Source: an uncultured Sulfitobacter sp.
GTDB lineage: Bacteria > Pseudomonadota > Alphaproteobacteria > Rhodobacterales > Rhodobacteraceae
DNA: 64,000 bases
NCBI RefSeq assembly: GCF_947497275.1
Contig: NZ_CANMFS010000005.1
Location: 240,189 to 304,188, forward strand
Direction: 5' to 3'
Shown here: positions 27,333 through 35,881 of the stretch, in pieces
How the letters are laid out: every line of letters begins with the position of its first letter
Numbering within the stretch: position 1 is the stretch's first letter
Translations under genes and position numbers: made by a program
The notes under the pieces: model-generated
Told to the model about the DNA's origin: nothing
Seen by the model: the letters and a program-made list of their open reading frames with translations, nothing else
Databases searched by the model: none

Positions 27333-27875
27333 ATGGACCTTCAGGACATTGAGGATCTGATCGCGCGGGTGGCTTTGAAGGATCGGGATGCGTTCAGCAA
27401 GCTGTATGACGCCACCTCCGCGAAACTCTTTGGTGTTGCCTTGCGTGTATTGAACAATAAGGCCGCGGCAGAGGACGCCATGCAAGACAGTTACGTCAAG
27501 ATCTGGAAGAATGCGCACAGGTATCAGTCCAATGGGCTGAGTCCGATGACCTGGCTGATCACGATCACACGCAATACCTCGATCGACCGTCTGCGTGCTC
27601 GGCGCAAGGGTCATCAGGACATCGACATGCCGGGTTTCGAGCTTGCCGCGCGTGGTCCGTCGCCGGAGCAATCTGCCATCGCCGCGTCGGAGGCCAAGCG
27701 GCTGATGGGGTGTCTGGACGAGTTGGAGGGAGATCGCGGCGCCGCCCTGCGCGGGGCTTATCTTGAAGGGAAAAGCTACGCGGAACTGGCCGAGACATTC
27801 GCCGTTCCGCTCAATACCATGCGCACTTGGTTGCGGCGTGGTCTGATATCCCTGCGGGCGTGTATGAGCCGATGA
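27333..27875 (+). CDS. ECF-type RNA polymerase sigma factor
   Basis: A 180-residue two-domain sigma factor. Region 2 is AFSKLYDATSAKLFGVALRVLNNKAAAEDAMQ then DSYVKIWKNAHRY, with SPMTWLITITRNTSIDRLRARRK as 2.4. Region 4 is GAYLEGKSYAELAETFAVPLNTMRTWLRRGLISLRACM. It resembles the SigK/RskA type (ECF19). The ATG at 27333 is the likely start. It overlaps the anti-sigma gene by four bases (ATGA), so both are made together and the pair is probably self-controlled. Confidence 0.92.
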   Translation: MDLQDIEDLIARVALKDRDAFSKLYDATSAKLFGVALRVLNNKAAAEDAMQDSYVKIWKNAHRYQSNGLSPMTWLITITRNTSIDRLRARRKGHQDIDMPGFELAARGPSPEQSAIAASEAKRLMGCLDELEGDRGAALRGAYLEGKSYAELAETFAVPLNTMRTWLRRGLISLRACMSR

Positions 27876-28564
27876 GTGACGCACCCGACATGCCCGAAGA
27901 CGATGTACTGGCCGCAGAACTGGTGTTGAGCCTTCTGGAAGGCGAAGAGCGCGAGGCCGCATTGCGCAAATATGGCCGCGATCCTGCCTTTGCCGCGTTG
28001 GTTGCGGACTGGCAGGAACGCCTTGTTGCAATGACCGATGATATCGCCGCCGTCCGACCTTCGCGCCGCAGCCGCAAAAAGCTGATGAAGCGGCTTTTCG
28101 GCTCTTCGTTCGTGCCGCTTTCCGAACGGTTGTGGGTGTGGAAGGGGCTCAGCCTCGCGGCGATTGCCTTGGCGGCCTACATGGGCATCCAGCAACTTGG
28201 TCCCGCGCCGCAGGATGCGGATGCGAGGGTCCCGGTCTATGCGACGCAGCTCACCGGGGATGCGACCGAGCTTCGGGTGCTTGCGGTGCTGAACCCCGCA
28301 ACCTCGCAGATCGCGATCAACCGGGTCGCGGGGGAGGCGGCAGCCGACCGCGTGTTTGAACTCTGGGCGATCCTGCCCGATGAAGCGCCCGTGTCTCTCG
28401 GTGTGTTGCCGAACAACCCGGCGGTCCGCATTGCGCTGCCGCCGGATCTGGTTACGCAGGCCGCGCAGATCACCTTGGCAATCTCGGACGAGCCACCGGG
28501 CGGCTCACCGACCGGCGCACCGACCGGCGCAGTCTTGGCAGCATCACCCGTCAGCGAGCTATAG
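27872..28564 (+). CDS. Membrane-anchored anti-sigma factor (RskA-like)
   Basis: The 230-residue partner of the ECF sigma factor. The cytoplasmic N-terminus DDVLAAELVLSLLEGEEREAAL is the anti-sigma domain, and residues near 90-110 form one membrane helix (GLSLAAIALAAYMGIQQ). The outside part (residues 115-230) is the RskA C-terminal domain with TQLTGDATELRVLAVLNP and FELWAILPDEAPVSLGVLP. The end is proline/glycine/threonine repeat-rich (GGSPTGAPTGA). It keeps the sigma factor inactive until proteolysis or a redox signal releases it; the signal is not evident. Confidence 0.85.
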   Translation: MSDAPDMPEDDVLAAELVLSLLEGEEREAALRKYGRDPAFAALVADWQERLVAMTDDIAAVRPSRRSRKKLMKRLFGSSFVPLSERLWVWKGLSLAAIALAAYMGIQQLGPAPQDADARVPVYATQLTGDATELRVLAVLNPATSQIAINRVAGEAAADRVFELWAILPDEAPVSLGVLPNNPAVRIALPPDLVTQAAQITLAISDEPPGGSPTGAPTGAVLAASPVSEL

Positions 28565-28599
28565 CGACCGCGACAGGTGTCACAATTTTGCAAAATAAT

Positions 28600-28790
28600 G
28601 CACTTCGATGAAACCTAAGACGCATCTCGCGCGTGGTACCTCGTGTAGCAATCGGCTGGTAAGAGCCGTGCGCTCTTTCGTGCAGGGCCTCATGAACGTG
28701 AGCCTGCGCAAAGTTGAACAGTTAGGGGCGCAGCCCCGTTTAACGAGTGGATCACGGGTCCGTGCGGAATGGCACGGGCCCGCGGTTTTT
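28600..28790 (+). ncRNA. Candidate structured small RNA or leader between the anti-sigma gene and doxX
   Basis: No convincing protein is encoded in these 190 bases. Four stems can be drawn in order. CGGCT/AGCCG closes a loop near 28650. A longer stem with a bulge uses GCAGG and CTCA with TGAG and CCTGC near 28682-28709. GGGGC-GCA-GCCCC spans 28725-28737. The last is the terminator hairpin ending at 28790. Ordered stems ending in an intrinsic terminator suit a small RNA, but the promoter end is undefined and it may only be the 3' end of the sigma/anti-sigma transcript. Confidence 0.35.
28755..28790 (+). terminator. Intrinsic terminator 24 bases before doxX
   Basis: Arms CGGGTCCGTGC (28755-28765) and GCACGGGCCCG (28772-28782) pair at 10 of 11 positions with one G-U, the loop has six bases, and CGG then five T residues follow. 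This would stop transcripts from the sigma/anti-sigma side. Confidence 0.75.
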
Positions 28791-28813
28791 CACAACTTCA
28801 CAAAGCTGAATGC

Positions 28814-29179
28814 ATGATGGTTCTTTGGATCGAACGCATCGGTCGGTATTGTATCGCCCTGTTGTTTATCGCCGGCACCCTGCAGAAACTGGTGGACCCG
28901 GATGCGACACAGGCGTTGCTGGCGATGCGGGGGTGGCCTGTGTGGCTGATGTGGCCAGCCTTGGCGCTCAACGCGGTCGGGGCTGCCCTGCTTGTGGCGG
29001 GGATTTTGCCCGGTCCGGTCGGGATCACCCTTGCGCTCTATTGCGGCGTGACCAGCTATTTCCATTTTCTGCCCGATGATCCGTGGCAGATGAGCATCGT
29101 GGTCAAGAATTGGGCCATCGCAGGTGGTTTGCTGATGCTGGCCGCACGCGGCGCCGAACGGGGATTTTGGCGCCCTTAG
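28814..29179 (+). CDS. DoxX-family small membrane protein
   Basis: A 121-residue protein with four membrane helices: [17 protein letters not shown], a helix in [21 protein letters not shown], one in [16 protein letters not shown] and the last in [15 protein letters not shown]. These match the DoxX/DoxD-like quinone-linked family by pattern (FIxxGxxKLxD, HF segment). The first of two adjacent ATG codons (28814, 28817) is taken. A terminator ends 24 bases before it, so it needs read-through or a promoter within the hairpin region. Confidence 0.75.
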   Translation: MMVLWIERIGRYCIALLFIAGTLQKLVDPDATQALLAMRGWPVWLMWPALALNAVGAALLVAGILPGPVGITLALYCGVTSYFHFLPDDPWQMSIVVKNWAIAGGLLMLAARGAERGFWRP

Positions 29180-29949
29180 CCGTCCGCGAAGGGCGGATTG
29201 GGATATCCGACACCGGCAAGGTACAATCCTTGCGGCGGGCAGACCGGCCCGCAGGCGGCGCGGTTGCGCGCCTCAAGCGCGCCCTGCACGTCATCCGCGC
29301 TCATCGCGTGGCTGCCGACCCGCTCCAACGTGCCGACAAAACTACGCACCTGGTTGTGCAGGAACGACCGTGCGCGCACGTCGAAATGAACCTCTTCGCC
29401 CTGGACCGTCTCGACCCTGCTGATATTTAACCTGTCCAACGTCTTCACAGGGCTTTGGGCCTGACAGATCGTCGAACGGAAGGTGGTGAAATCATGCTTG
29501 CCCAATAGCCTGTTGGCGGCGTCCTGCATTACGTCAATATCCAGATCGTGTTTGACCTGCCAGACAAGGCCCGCCTGATGTGTCGCAGGCGCGCGACGGG
29601 TGAGCAGGCGAAAAAGATAGCGCCGTTCGACCGCCGAAAACCGCGCGTGAAAACTGTCGTCAACAGGCGCGCAATCCACGATTGCGACCGGCTGCGGCTT
29701 GAGATGATAGTTCAGCGCTTCGGACAGTCGAAAAGCCCCCCAGTCGCGGTCCATGTCGCAATGCGCCACTTGTCCGAGCGCGTGGACGCCGGCATCCGTG
29801 CGCCCCGCGGCAGCGATATTGTGTACGCGCGGCTCCAGCTTGGCCAGGGCGGATTCGATGGCACCTTGCACCGATGGATGCTGTTTCTGCCGCTGCCAGC
29901 CACGAAAGGGTGCGCCGTGATATTCGATTTTCAGGGCAAAGCGGTACAT
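29176..29949 (-). CDS. truA: tRNA pseudouridine(38-40) synthase
   Basis: Converts uridines 38-40 in the tRNA anticodon arm to pseudouridine. The 257 residues show [21 protein letters not shown], the catalytic [15 protein letters not shown] with Asp52, and [19 protein letters not shown], with [22 protein letters not shown] near the end. It overlaps the doxX stop by four bases convergently. Confidence 0.95.
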   Translation of the reverse strand: MYRFALKIEYHGAPFRGWQRQKQHPSVQGAIESALAKLEPRVHNIAAAGRTDAGVHALGQVAHCDMDRDWGAFRLSEALNYHLKPQPVAIVDCAPVDDSFHARFSAVERRYLFRLLTRRAPATHQAGLVWQVKHDLDIDVMQDAANRLLGKHDFTTFRSTICQAQSPVKTLDRLNISRVETVQGEEVHFDVRARSFLHNQVRSFVGTLERVGSHAMSADDVQGALEARNRAACGPVCPPQGLYLAGVGYPNPPFADG

Positions 29950-30039
29950 GGCGCGGGCTTAGCGCGCGGGCGCGGTTCTGGCAATCCCCGCACGCGCGCC
30001 TTATGTTGAGGTGCTGGAACTGGAGCAGGGCGCAGACGG

Positions 30040-31455
30040 GTGGTCATTTCTCAAATCGCGGATGGTATCTGGCGGCAGGTCGAGGCCGTGCAGGACACGG
30101 TGTCGGAAACATTCTTCGAACCGGTGATCCGCCTTGGCGTGACCGGCCTTGCGCGGTCGGGCAAGACGGTTTTCATCACGTCACTGGTGGCCAATCTGAT
30201 GGATCGGGGGCGGATGCCCGGTCTGGTCGCTGCCTCCGAGGGGAGAATCGAGGCTGCGTTCCTGCAACCGCAACCGGACGACACCGTTCCCCGGTTTGAT
30301 TACGAATCGCATCTAGGCGCGCTGACAGGTCCGCAGCCGAGCTGGCCGGACAGCACCCGTGCGATATCAGAACTTCGGCTGAGCCTGCGGGTGCGGCCGA
30401 AGGGAATGCTTTCAGGGTTGCAGGGGCCGCGCACGATCCACCTTGATATCGTCGATTATCCGGGGGAATGGCTGCTCGATCTGGGGCTTCTGGATCTCAC
30501 CTATGACGCATGGTGCGCGCAGACGCTGGCACGCATCGCCGACCGTCCGTCTGCGCAAGGCTATCTGACGCTGATGGCGGATACCGATGCGCAGGCAGAG
30601 CTGGACGAGACCAAGGCCAAGGCACTCGCCGCAAGCTATGCGGCGTACCTGCAAGAGGCGCGCGCACAGGGCTTTTCGGACTGTACGCCGGGGCGTTTCC
30701 TGCTGCCGGGGGATCTGGCCGGGTCGCCGGTGCTGACGTTCGCGCCGCTGCCGGGCGATGGCGCGGACGCGCGCAAATCGCTGCGGCGCGAAATGGCGCG
30801 ACGGTTCGAAGCCTACAAGCGGGAGGTCGTAAAACCCTTCTTTCGGGACCATTTCGCAAGGATCGACAGGCAGGTCGTGCTGGTCGATGCGCTGGGCGCG
30901 ATCAACGCAGGACCGCCCGCGATCGAGGATCTGCGCGCCGCCATGAGCGAAATTCTCGGCGCGTTTCGGCCCGGACGCAATGGCTTTCTATCGGGGGTTC
31001 TGCGCGGCAAGCGGGTTGAGCGGATCCTCTTTGCGGCAACGAAAGCCGATCATCTGCACCATACCCAGCATAAGCAACTGACCGCGATCATGGAGGCGCT
31101 GACCCGTGACGCCCGTGACCGCGCCCGGTTCGCCGGGGCACAGACTCAAGCTTTGGCGATTGCATCATTGCGTGCGACGACCGAAGAGATGGTGACCCAT
31201 GAAGGCGCCGCGCTGGGTGTGGTGCGCGGAACATTGCTTGATACGGGCAAGCAGGCGGCATTTTATCCCGGTGATCTGCCAGAGGACCCCAACGTGCTGC
31301 TGGCCCCGGCGCGGGCGGGCGCGACAAGCTGGCTTGACGGGGATTACCGGGTGATGCGGTTTGCCCCCAGCCCGCTGAAGCTGCGCCCCGGCGACGGACC
31401 GCCTCACATCCGGCTCGACCGGGCCGCCGAGTTCCTTTTCGGAGACCGTCTGTGA
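30040..31455 (+). CDS. ycjX: YcjX-family P-loop NTPase (DUF463)
   Basis: A 471-residue predicted GTPase of the stress-linked YcjX family. Walker A is GLARSGKTVFITSL near residues 35-48. DIVDYPGEWLLDLGLL is a G3-like motif, ATKADHLH a G4-like motif, and VFLPFFRDHFARIDRQVVLVDAL-type (here KPFFRDHFARIDRQVVLVDAL) follows. The start is GTG at 30040. It is followed by a GNAT gene in GTG/TGA overlap and then ycjF, as part of one transcript. Confidence 0.88.
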   Translation: MVISQIADGIWRQVEAVQDTVSETFFEPVIRLGVTGLARSGKTVFITSLVANLMDRGRMPGLVAASEGRIEAAFLQPQPDDTVPRFDYESHLGALTGPQPSWPDSTRAISELRLSLRVRPKGMLSGLQGPRTIHLDIVDYPGEWLLDLGLLDLTYDAWCAQTLARIADRPSAQGYLTLMADTDAQAELDETKAKALAASYAAYLQEARAQGFSDCTPGRFLLPGDLAGSPVLTFAPLPGDGADARKSLRREMARRFEAYKREVVKPFFRDHFARIDRQVVLVDALGAINAGPPAIEDLRAAMSEILGAFRPGRNGFLSGVLRGKRVERILFAATKADHLHHTQHKQLTAIMEALTRDARDRARFAGAQTQALAIASLRATTEEMVTHEGAALGVVRGTLLDTGKQAAFYPGDLPEDPNVLLAPARAGATSWLDGDYRVMRFAPSPLKLRPGDGPPHIRLDRAAEFLFGDRL

Positions 31456-31901
31456 GCGATGTGCACTTGCGCGCGGCCCGACCGCTCGACGCCGGGGCGT
31501 TAGGCGCCATCATGGGCGAAGCGAACGCGCGTCTGGGATTTTTGCCGCAGCTTTACAGCGGCGCGCAAGAGATCGGTTTTGTTGGTGATCTGATCGACGC
31601 CGGATGGGTCCGCGTCGCAGTGAGCGGTGACCAAACGGCGGGATTCGTCGCCCGCAGGGGCGGCGAAATACACGCGCTGTATCTGCGCCCGCATTTGCAG
31701 GGTCGCGGAGTTGCGCGCGCGTTGATCCAAGAGGCGCAGCGCGAGGCGGATATGCTCGGCTTGTGGAGTTATGCGCAGAACGCGCGGGCGGCGCGGTTCT
31801 ATCGCAAGGCCGGTTTCGTCGAGGTGGCGCGCAGTGACGGGGCAGGCAATGACGCCCATCTGCCGGATATCCGCTTTGAATGGCGAAAGGAGCCTGCGTA
31901 A
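31452..31901 (+). CDS. GNAT-family N-acetyltransferase inserted between ycjX and ycjF
   Basis: A 149-residue GNAT domain: ALYLRPHLQGRGVARALIQEAQREADMLGLW is motif A, and QNARAARFYRKAGFVEVARSDG is motif B. The GTG start at 31452 overlaps the ycjX stop (GTGA), and its stop overlaps the ycjF start by one base (TAATG). The substrate is unknown; the tight linkage suggests it is expressed with the YcjX/YcjF pair. Confidence 0.88.
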   Translation: MSDVHLRAARPLDAGALGAIMGEANARLGFLPQLYSGAQEIGFVGDLIDAGWVRVAVSGDQTAGFVARRGGEIHALYLRPHLQGRGVARALIQEAQREADMLGLWSYAQNARAARFYRKAGFVEVARSDGAGNDAHLPDIRFEWRKEPA

Positions 31902-32911
31902 TGGCCAAAGGTCCCGTTTTCTTTGATCTTGATACAGACACCGGCCCGCGTCCGTCGGTGACAGAAGCGCCGCCGGTGCTGGATACGCCCGACGAAAGAG
32001 CGCCGCAGGGTCAGGCGATGCAGATCGCCGCACGGCTGGCGGCGCGCAAACCCTCCCGTCTGACGCGGCTCTTCTGGGCTTTGGCGGGCGCGCTTGTCGC
32101 GGCCCTCGTGTCACTGGCGGCGTGGACCTTCATCACCGATCTGATGGCGCGCTATCCGGTGATCGGTCTGGCGATGAGCGTGCTGATGGGGATGTTCCTG
32201 TTGGTGCTTGCGCTGGTGGCCCTGCGCGAGATCGCCGCTTTTGGCAGGCTGGGTCGGCTCGATGGGCTGCACCATGCGGCCGCTCAAGCGCTGGCACACG
32301 AGGATTTGGTGCAGGCCCGCGACGTAACCGACCGCCTGAAGGCGCTCTACAAGGGGCGCGAGGATACCCGCTGGGGGCGTGACCGTCTGGCGGAATTGCG
32401 CGGGGACCAGATGGATGCCGCGAGCCTTCTGGGGGTTGCCGAAGCGGAGCTTCTTGCGCCGCTTGACCAAGCGGCACAGCGTGAAGTCGAAGCGGCGGCG
32501 CGCCAGGTGGCGACGGTGACGGCGCTGGTACCGCTGGCGCTGGCGGACGTGGCGGCGGCGCTTACCTCGAACTTGCGGATGATCCGTCGGATTGCGGAAA
32601 TATACGGCGGGCGTTCGGGCTTTTTCGGCTCATGGCGTCTGACGCGGGCGGTGCTATCGCATCTGGTGGCGACCGGTGCGGTGGCGGTGGGCGATGACAT
32701 GCTGGAGCCGATTCTGGGTGGGTCGTTGCTAGCCAAGCTCAGCCGACGTTTCGGAGAGGGGCTGGTAAACGGGGCGCTGACCGCGCGGGTCGGTGTGGCG
32801 GCCATCGAGGTCTGCCGTCCGCTGCCGTTCGGGGCAGGGCGCAGACCGAAAGTCAGGGGTATCATCGCCCGAAGTCTGGGCGGCCTGTTCGGCGCGGGCA
32901 AGGCCGGCTGA
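31901..32911 (+). CDS. ycjF: YcjF-like membrane protein (DUF697/TIGR01620)
   Basis: The 336 residues have a charged N-terminus, two membrane helices (LFWALAGALVAALVSLAAW and VIGLAMSVLMGMFLLVLAL), then a helical region and the C-terminal DUF697 part (ALADVAAALTSNLRMIRRIAEIYGGRSGF, RVGVAAIEVCRPLPF). It is the usual partner of YcjX; function is poorly known and linked to envelope stress. The ATG at 31901 follows AAAGGAGCC. Confidence 0.85.
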   Translation: MAKGPVFFDLDTDTGPRPSVTEAPPVLDTPDERAPQGQAMQIAARLAARKPSRLTRLFWALAGALVAALVSLAAWTFITDLMARYPVIGLAMSVLMGMFLLVLALVALREIAAFGRLGRLDGLHHAAAQALAHEDLVQARDVTDRLKALYKGREDTRWGRDRLAELRGDQMDAASLLGVAEAELLAPLDQAAQREVEAAARQVATVTALVPLALADVAAALTSNLRMIRRIAEIYGGRSGFFGSWRLTRAVLSHLVATGAVAVGDDMLEPILGGSLLAKLSRRFGEGLVNGALTARVGVAAIEVCRPLPFGAGRRPKVRGIIARSLGGLFGAGKAG

Positions 32912-32954
32912 ACCGGGGCGGCTTGCGCGGCGGAGGGATTGGAAAGGGGCGAGT

Positions 32955-35699
32955 ATGGAAAGTCTGTTGGTGCTCTTTGGCGCAATCGTACTGGGTGTTC
33001 CGCTGAGCATTGTCGTGCTTTTCCTGCGTCAATCGGGGCTGCGGCGGCAAGTTGCGTGTGCGCAGGAGGAGATCGCAGAACTGCGGCGCGATCTGAACGG
33101 CCTGCGGGCAAATAGCGCGATCGTCCCGACGCAAAGCGAACCTTCCGCAACCACACCCGTGGTCGCGCAGGACGCCTCTGATAGCGCAGATATCGTCGGC
33201 CCTTCGCGCAAAGAGATCGTGGCACCTCCACCCGTGCCGCAGCAGGCCGAAATCGCCCCTTTGCGCACCTCGGACGCGGTGTCGGCGGTCGGGCCATGGC
33301 TGCAACGCAACTGGTTTTATGCTGTATCCGCCGCCTCGCTGGCGCTGGCGGGAATCTTTCTTGTGCAGTACGGAATGGAAAACGGGCTGTTGCCGCCGGG
33401 TGCGCGTATCGCGGCGGCACTTGCGTTCGGCGCTGTCCTGATCGCGGGCGGCGAATGGATTCGCCGCCGGTTCGGTGACGGAGAGGAGACGACGACCGCC
33501 TATCTGCCGTCCGTATTCTCCGGTGCGGGCATCGTCACGCTGTTCGGAGCGGTGTTGTCCGCGCGACTGCTCTACGGGTTGATTGACGGCGGTGCCGCGA
33601 TGGTCGGCATGGTGGCTGTCGCGGGGGTTGCGGTGGTACTGGGGTGGATGCACGGCCCGCTTCTGGTGGCTGTCGGCGTGATCGGCGCGTACAGCGCGCC
33701 GGTGGTGCTGGGCCGATCAGACGCGGATGCCAGCCCTCTTTACGGATACTTCGCCGCAATCGCCATAATGGGGCTTGGCGTTGATACGATCCGGCGCTGG
33801 GGCTGGATCTCGGTTTTGACGCTGGTTCTGGCGTATTTCATGGGCTTCGTGCTCACATGGGACGCAGGGCGCACCGTCGCCTTTAGCGCACAGCTGTATT
33901 TTCTAGCCTTGCCGCTGCTGGCCACGCTGATCCCCGCACGCGGGCTTTGGCCGGACCACGCAGGTCGCCCGGTTTCGGCGGCCTTGTTCCGGCGGGGTGC
34001 TGCGGGAAAGACCCAGCTTCCGGGGTTTGCAACGTCGCTCGCGTTCGGCGGGATGCTAGCAAGTTCCGTCATGCTGTTGCTCCTGTGGAAACCGGGAGCG
34101 GTCGAATTCTGGCTCAGCACCGGGATCTTTTCAATCTTGGCACTGATCGCCGTGATCTGGTCCGTGCGCGCACCCGCGCTTCAGGATCTGGCCGCGATGC
34201 CGGCGGCGGCCCTGCTGCTTTCGGTCCTCGCTCAGGCCGAAAACAATGCGGTCACCTACCGTATGTTCGCATCGACCTACACCGGCGCGCCCGAAGCCGC
34301 CTTTCCCTGGACGGTGACGTTTCTCGTCGGACTGGGTATCGTGCTGTCGGTGGCCGCAGCGTGGCGGTCCTTGCGCGGCGGACGGTTCGCAATCCTGTGG
34401 GCCGCGTTCGCAGCCCTTTACGCGCCCGCGATGGCAATCATGCTCGAAGTAACCTGGATTCCGTCGACAGTGATCGGCACTTACCCTTGGGCGCTTCACG
34501 CGGCGGCGCTTGCGGCACTTATGGTCGGTTTGGCCGAGCGCTTTGCGCGCCGCGACGGGGCGGCGCAATTAAGGGTCAGCTTTGCGGTGATCTCGGCGTT
34601 GTCGTGTCTCGCTTTCGGGTTCGTGATCATTCTGAGCGATGTGGCACTGACCGTCGCACTCGCCGCCACGGTCGTTGCCGCAGCCGCACTCGACCGCAGA
34701 TGGGATTTATCCCCGCTTAGCTATTTCATCGCGGCGGGCGTGGTTACGCTTGGCTACCGGTTGGTTGTCGATCCGGGGCTGGCCTTTGGCCGCAGCGGAC
34801 CGCTGGGCGGCACGCTCCTGTCCTATGGCGGCAGCCTGGCGGCGCTTGTCGCGGCGCTTGGGTTGCTGCGGGCGCGTAGGCGTCCGATGGCCAGGATAAT
34901 GCTCGAATCTGCCGCGTGGTCGTTCGGCGGCATGACCGTCAGTCTGCTCATCTTTCGCTGGATCGCCTTCCGCTTCGACGCTTCCTATTTCGATGCGCAC
35001 TGGAGCCTCGGTCTGAATGCCGCGATCTGGTTCGGCCTGTCACTTGCGCAGGTGCAGCGTGCCGGGTCGGGCGGACCGCGACTGTTGTCCGGCATTCGCT
35101 GGGGGCTTGCGGTCGGTTTCGCGCTTTTGGGCGGCGCGGCGATTGTCGTGGCCCTGACCGAAGCGAACCCGCTTTTGAACAGCAGTGTGCGTCAGATCGT
35201 TTTCGGCCCGGTTCTGTTCAATACACTCGGTGCGGCGTATCTGCTGCCTGCCTCGGTACTGCTGGCCGGCGTCTGGCGGTTGCGGTCGTTGGACGCGAGG
35301 GCCCGCCGCGTGCTGTGCGGGCTGGGTCTCGCGCTTGCCGCATTCTGGGCCGTGACGGTCATCCGGCATTTCTGGCAGGGCGGGGCGGCAATGGATCTGA
35401 CGACCGGAATCGGACAGCCGGAGCTTTATACCTACACGGTCGCCTTATTGCTGCTGGGGGCGGGGTTGTTCTATCAGGCGCTGGTGCGTGGCTCTGCTGG
35501 GCTGCGCCGCGCGGGTCTGATCGCGATCGGGCTGGCCGTGGCCAAGGTGTTCTTCATCGACATATCTGGTCTTGGCGGGCTCACGCGGGTGTTCTCGTTG
35601 CTGGTACTGGGTCTGTCACTTGCCGGGCTGGCGTGGCTTGACCGCTGGGCCCGGGCGAAGGGGCAGGTCCGGCCGCCCCTGCGCCCGAGCGCGGACTAA
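32955..35699 (+). CDS. Large polytopic membrane protein, DUF2339 family
   Basis: A 914-residue protein. After an N-terminal helix (LLVLFGAIVLGVPLSIVVLF) and a basic coil with coiled-coil character, a proline-rich linker leads to about 25 hydrophobic segments from residue 115 on, beginning NWFYAVSAASLALAGIFLVQYG. This layout is the DUF2339 family; its function is unknown. The ATG at 32955 has a GGAAAGGGG ribosome site, which rejects the longer upstream reading. It lies 43 bases after ycjF. Confidence 0.8.
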   Translation: MESLLVLFGAIVLGVPLSIVVLFLRQSGLRRQVACAQEEIAELRRDLNGLRANSAIVPTQSEPSATTPVVAQDASDSADIVGPSRKEIVAPPPVPQQAEIAPLRTSDAVSAVGPWLQRNWFYAVSAASLALAGIFLVQYGMENGLLPPGARIAAALAFGAVLIAGGEWIRRRFGDGEETTTAYLPSVFSGAGIVTLFGAVLSARLLYGLIDGGAAMVGMVAVAGVAVVLGWMHGPLLVAVGVIGAYSAPVVLGRSDADASPLYGYFAAIAIMGLGVDTIRRWGWISVLTLVLAYFMGFVLTWDAGRTVAFSAQLYFLALPLLATLIPARGLWPDHAGRPVSAALFRRGAAGKTQLPGFATSLAFGGMLASSVMLLLLWKPGAVEFWLSTGIFSILALIAVIWSVRAPALQDLAAMPAAALLLSVLAQAENNAVTYRMFASTYTGAPEAAFPWTVTFLVGLGIVLSVAAAWRSLRGGRFAILWAAFAALYAPAMAIMLEVTWIPSTVIGTYPWALHAAALAALMVGLAERFARRDGAAQLRVSFAVISALSCLAFGFVIILSDVALTVALAATVVAAAALDRRWDLSPLSYFIAAGVVTLGYRLVVDPGLAFGRSGPLGGTLLSYGGSLAALVAALGLLRARRRPMARIMLESAAWSFGGMTVSLLIFRWIAFRFDASYFDAHWSLGLNAAIWFGLSLAQVQRAGSGGPRLLSGIRWGLAVGFALLGGAAIVVALTEANPLLNSSVRQIVFGPVLFNTLGAAYLLPASVLLAGVWRLRSLDARARRVLCGLGLALAAFWAVTVIRHFWQGGAAMDLTTGIGQPELYTYTVALLLLGAGLFYQALVRGSAGLRRAGLIAIGLAVAKVFFIDISGLGGLTRVFSLLVLGLSLAGLAWLDRWARAKGQVRPPLRPSAD

Positions 35700-35881
35700 G
35701 ACGCGCTTGCTCCGGTCGGGGCTGCGGCCTATAAGCGGCGCGAAGATGACGCGGATATCGATCATAAAGCGAATTATTTCCCCGGCGCTCGGCCCTGTCT
35801 GAGCCGCCGGGCAAAGGTGTTCGAACCGCTCGCACCGACCCCCTCAATTCTGAACGTATCCGACGAAAAAGGACGCCCCCC

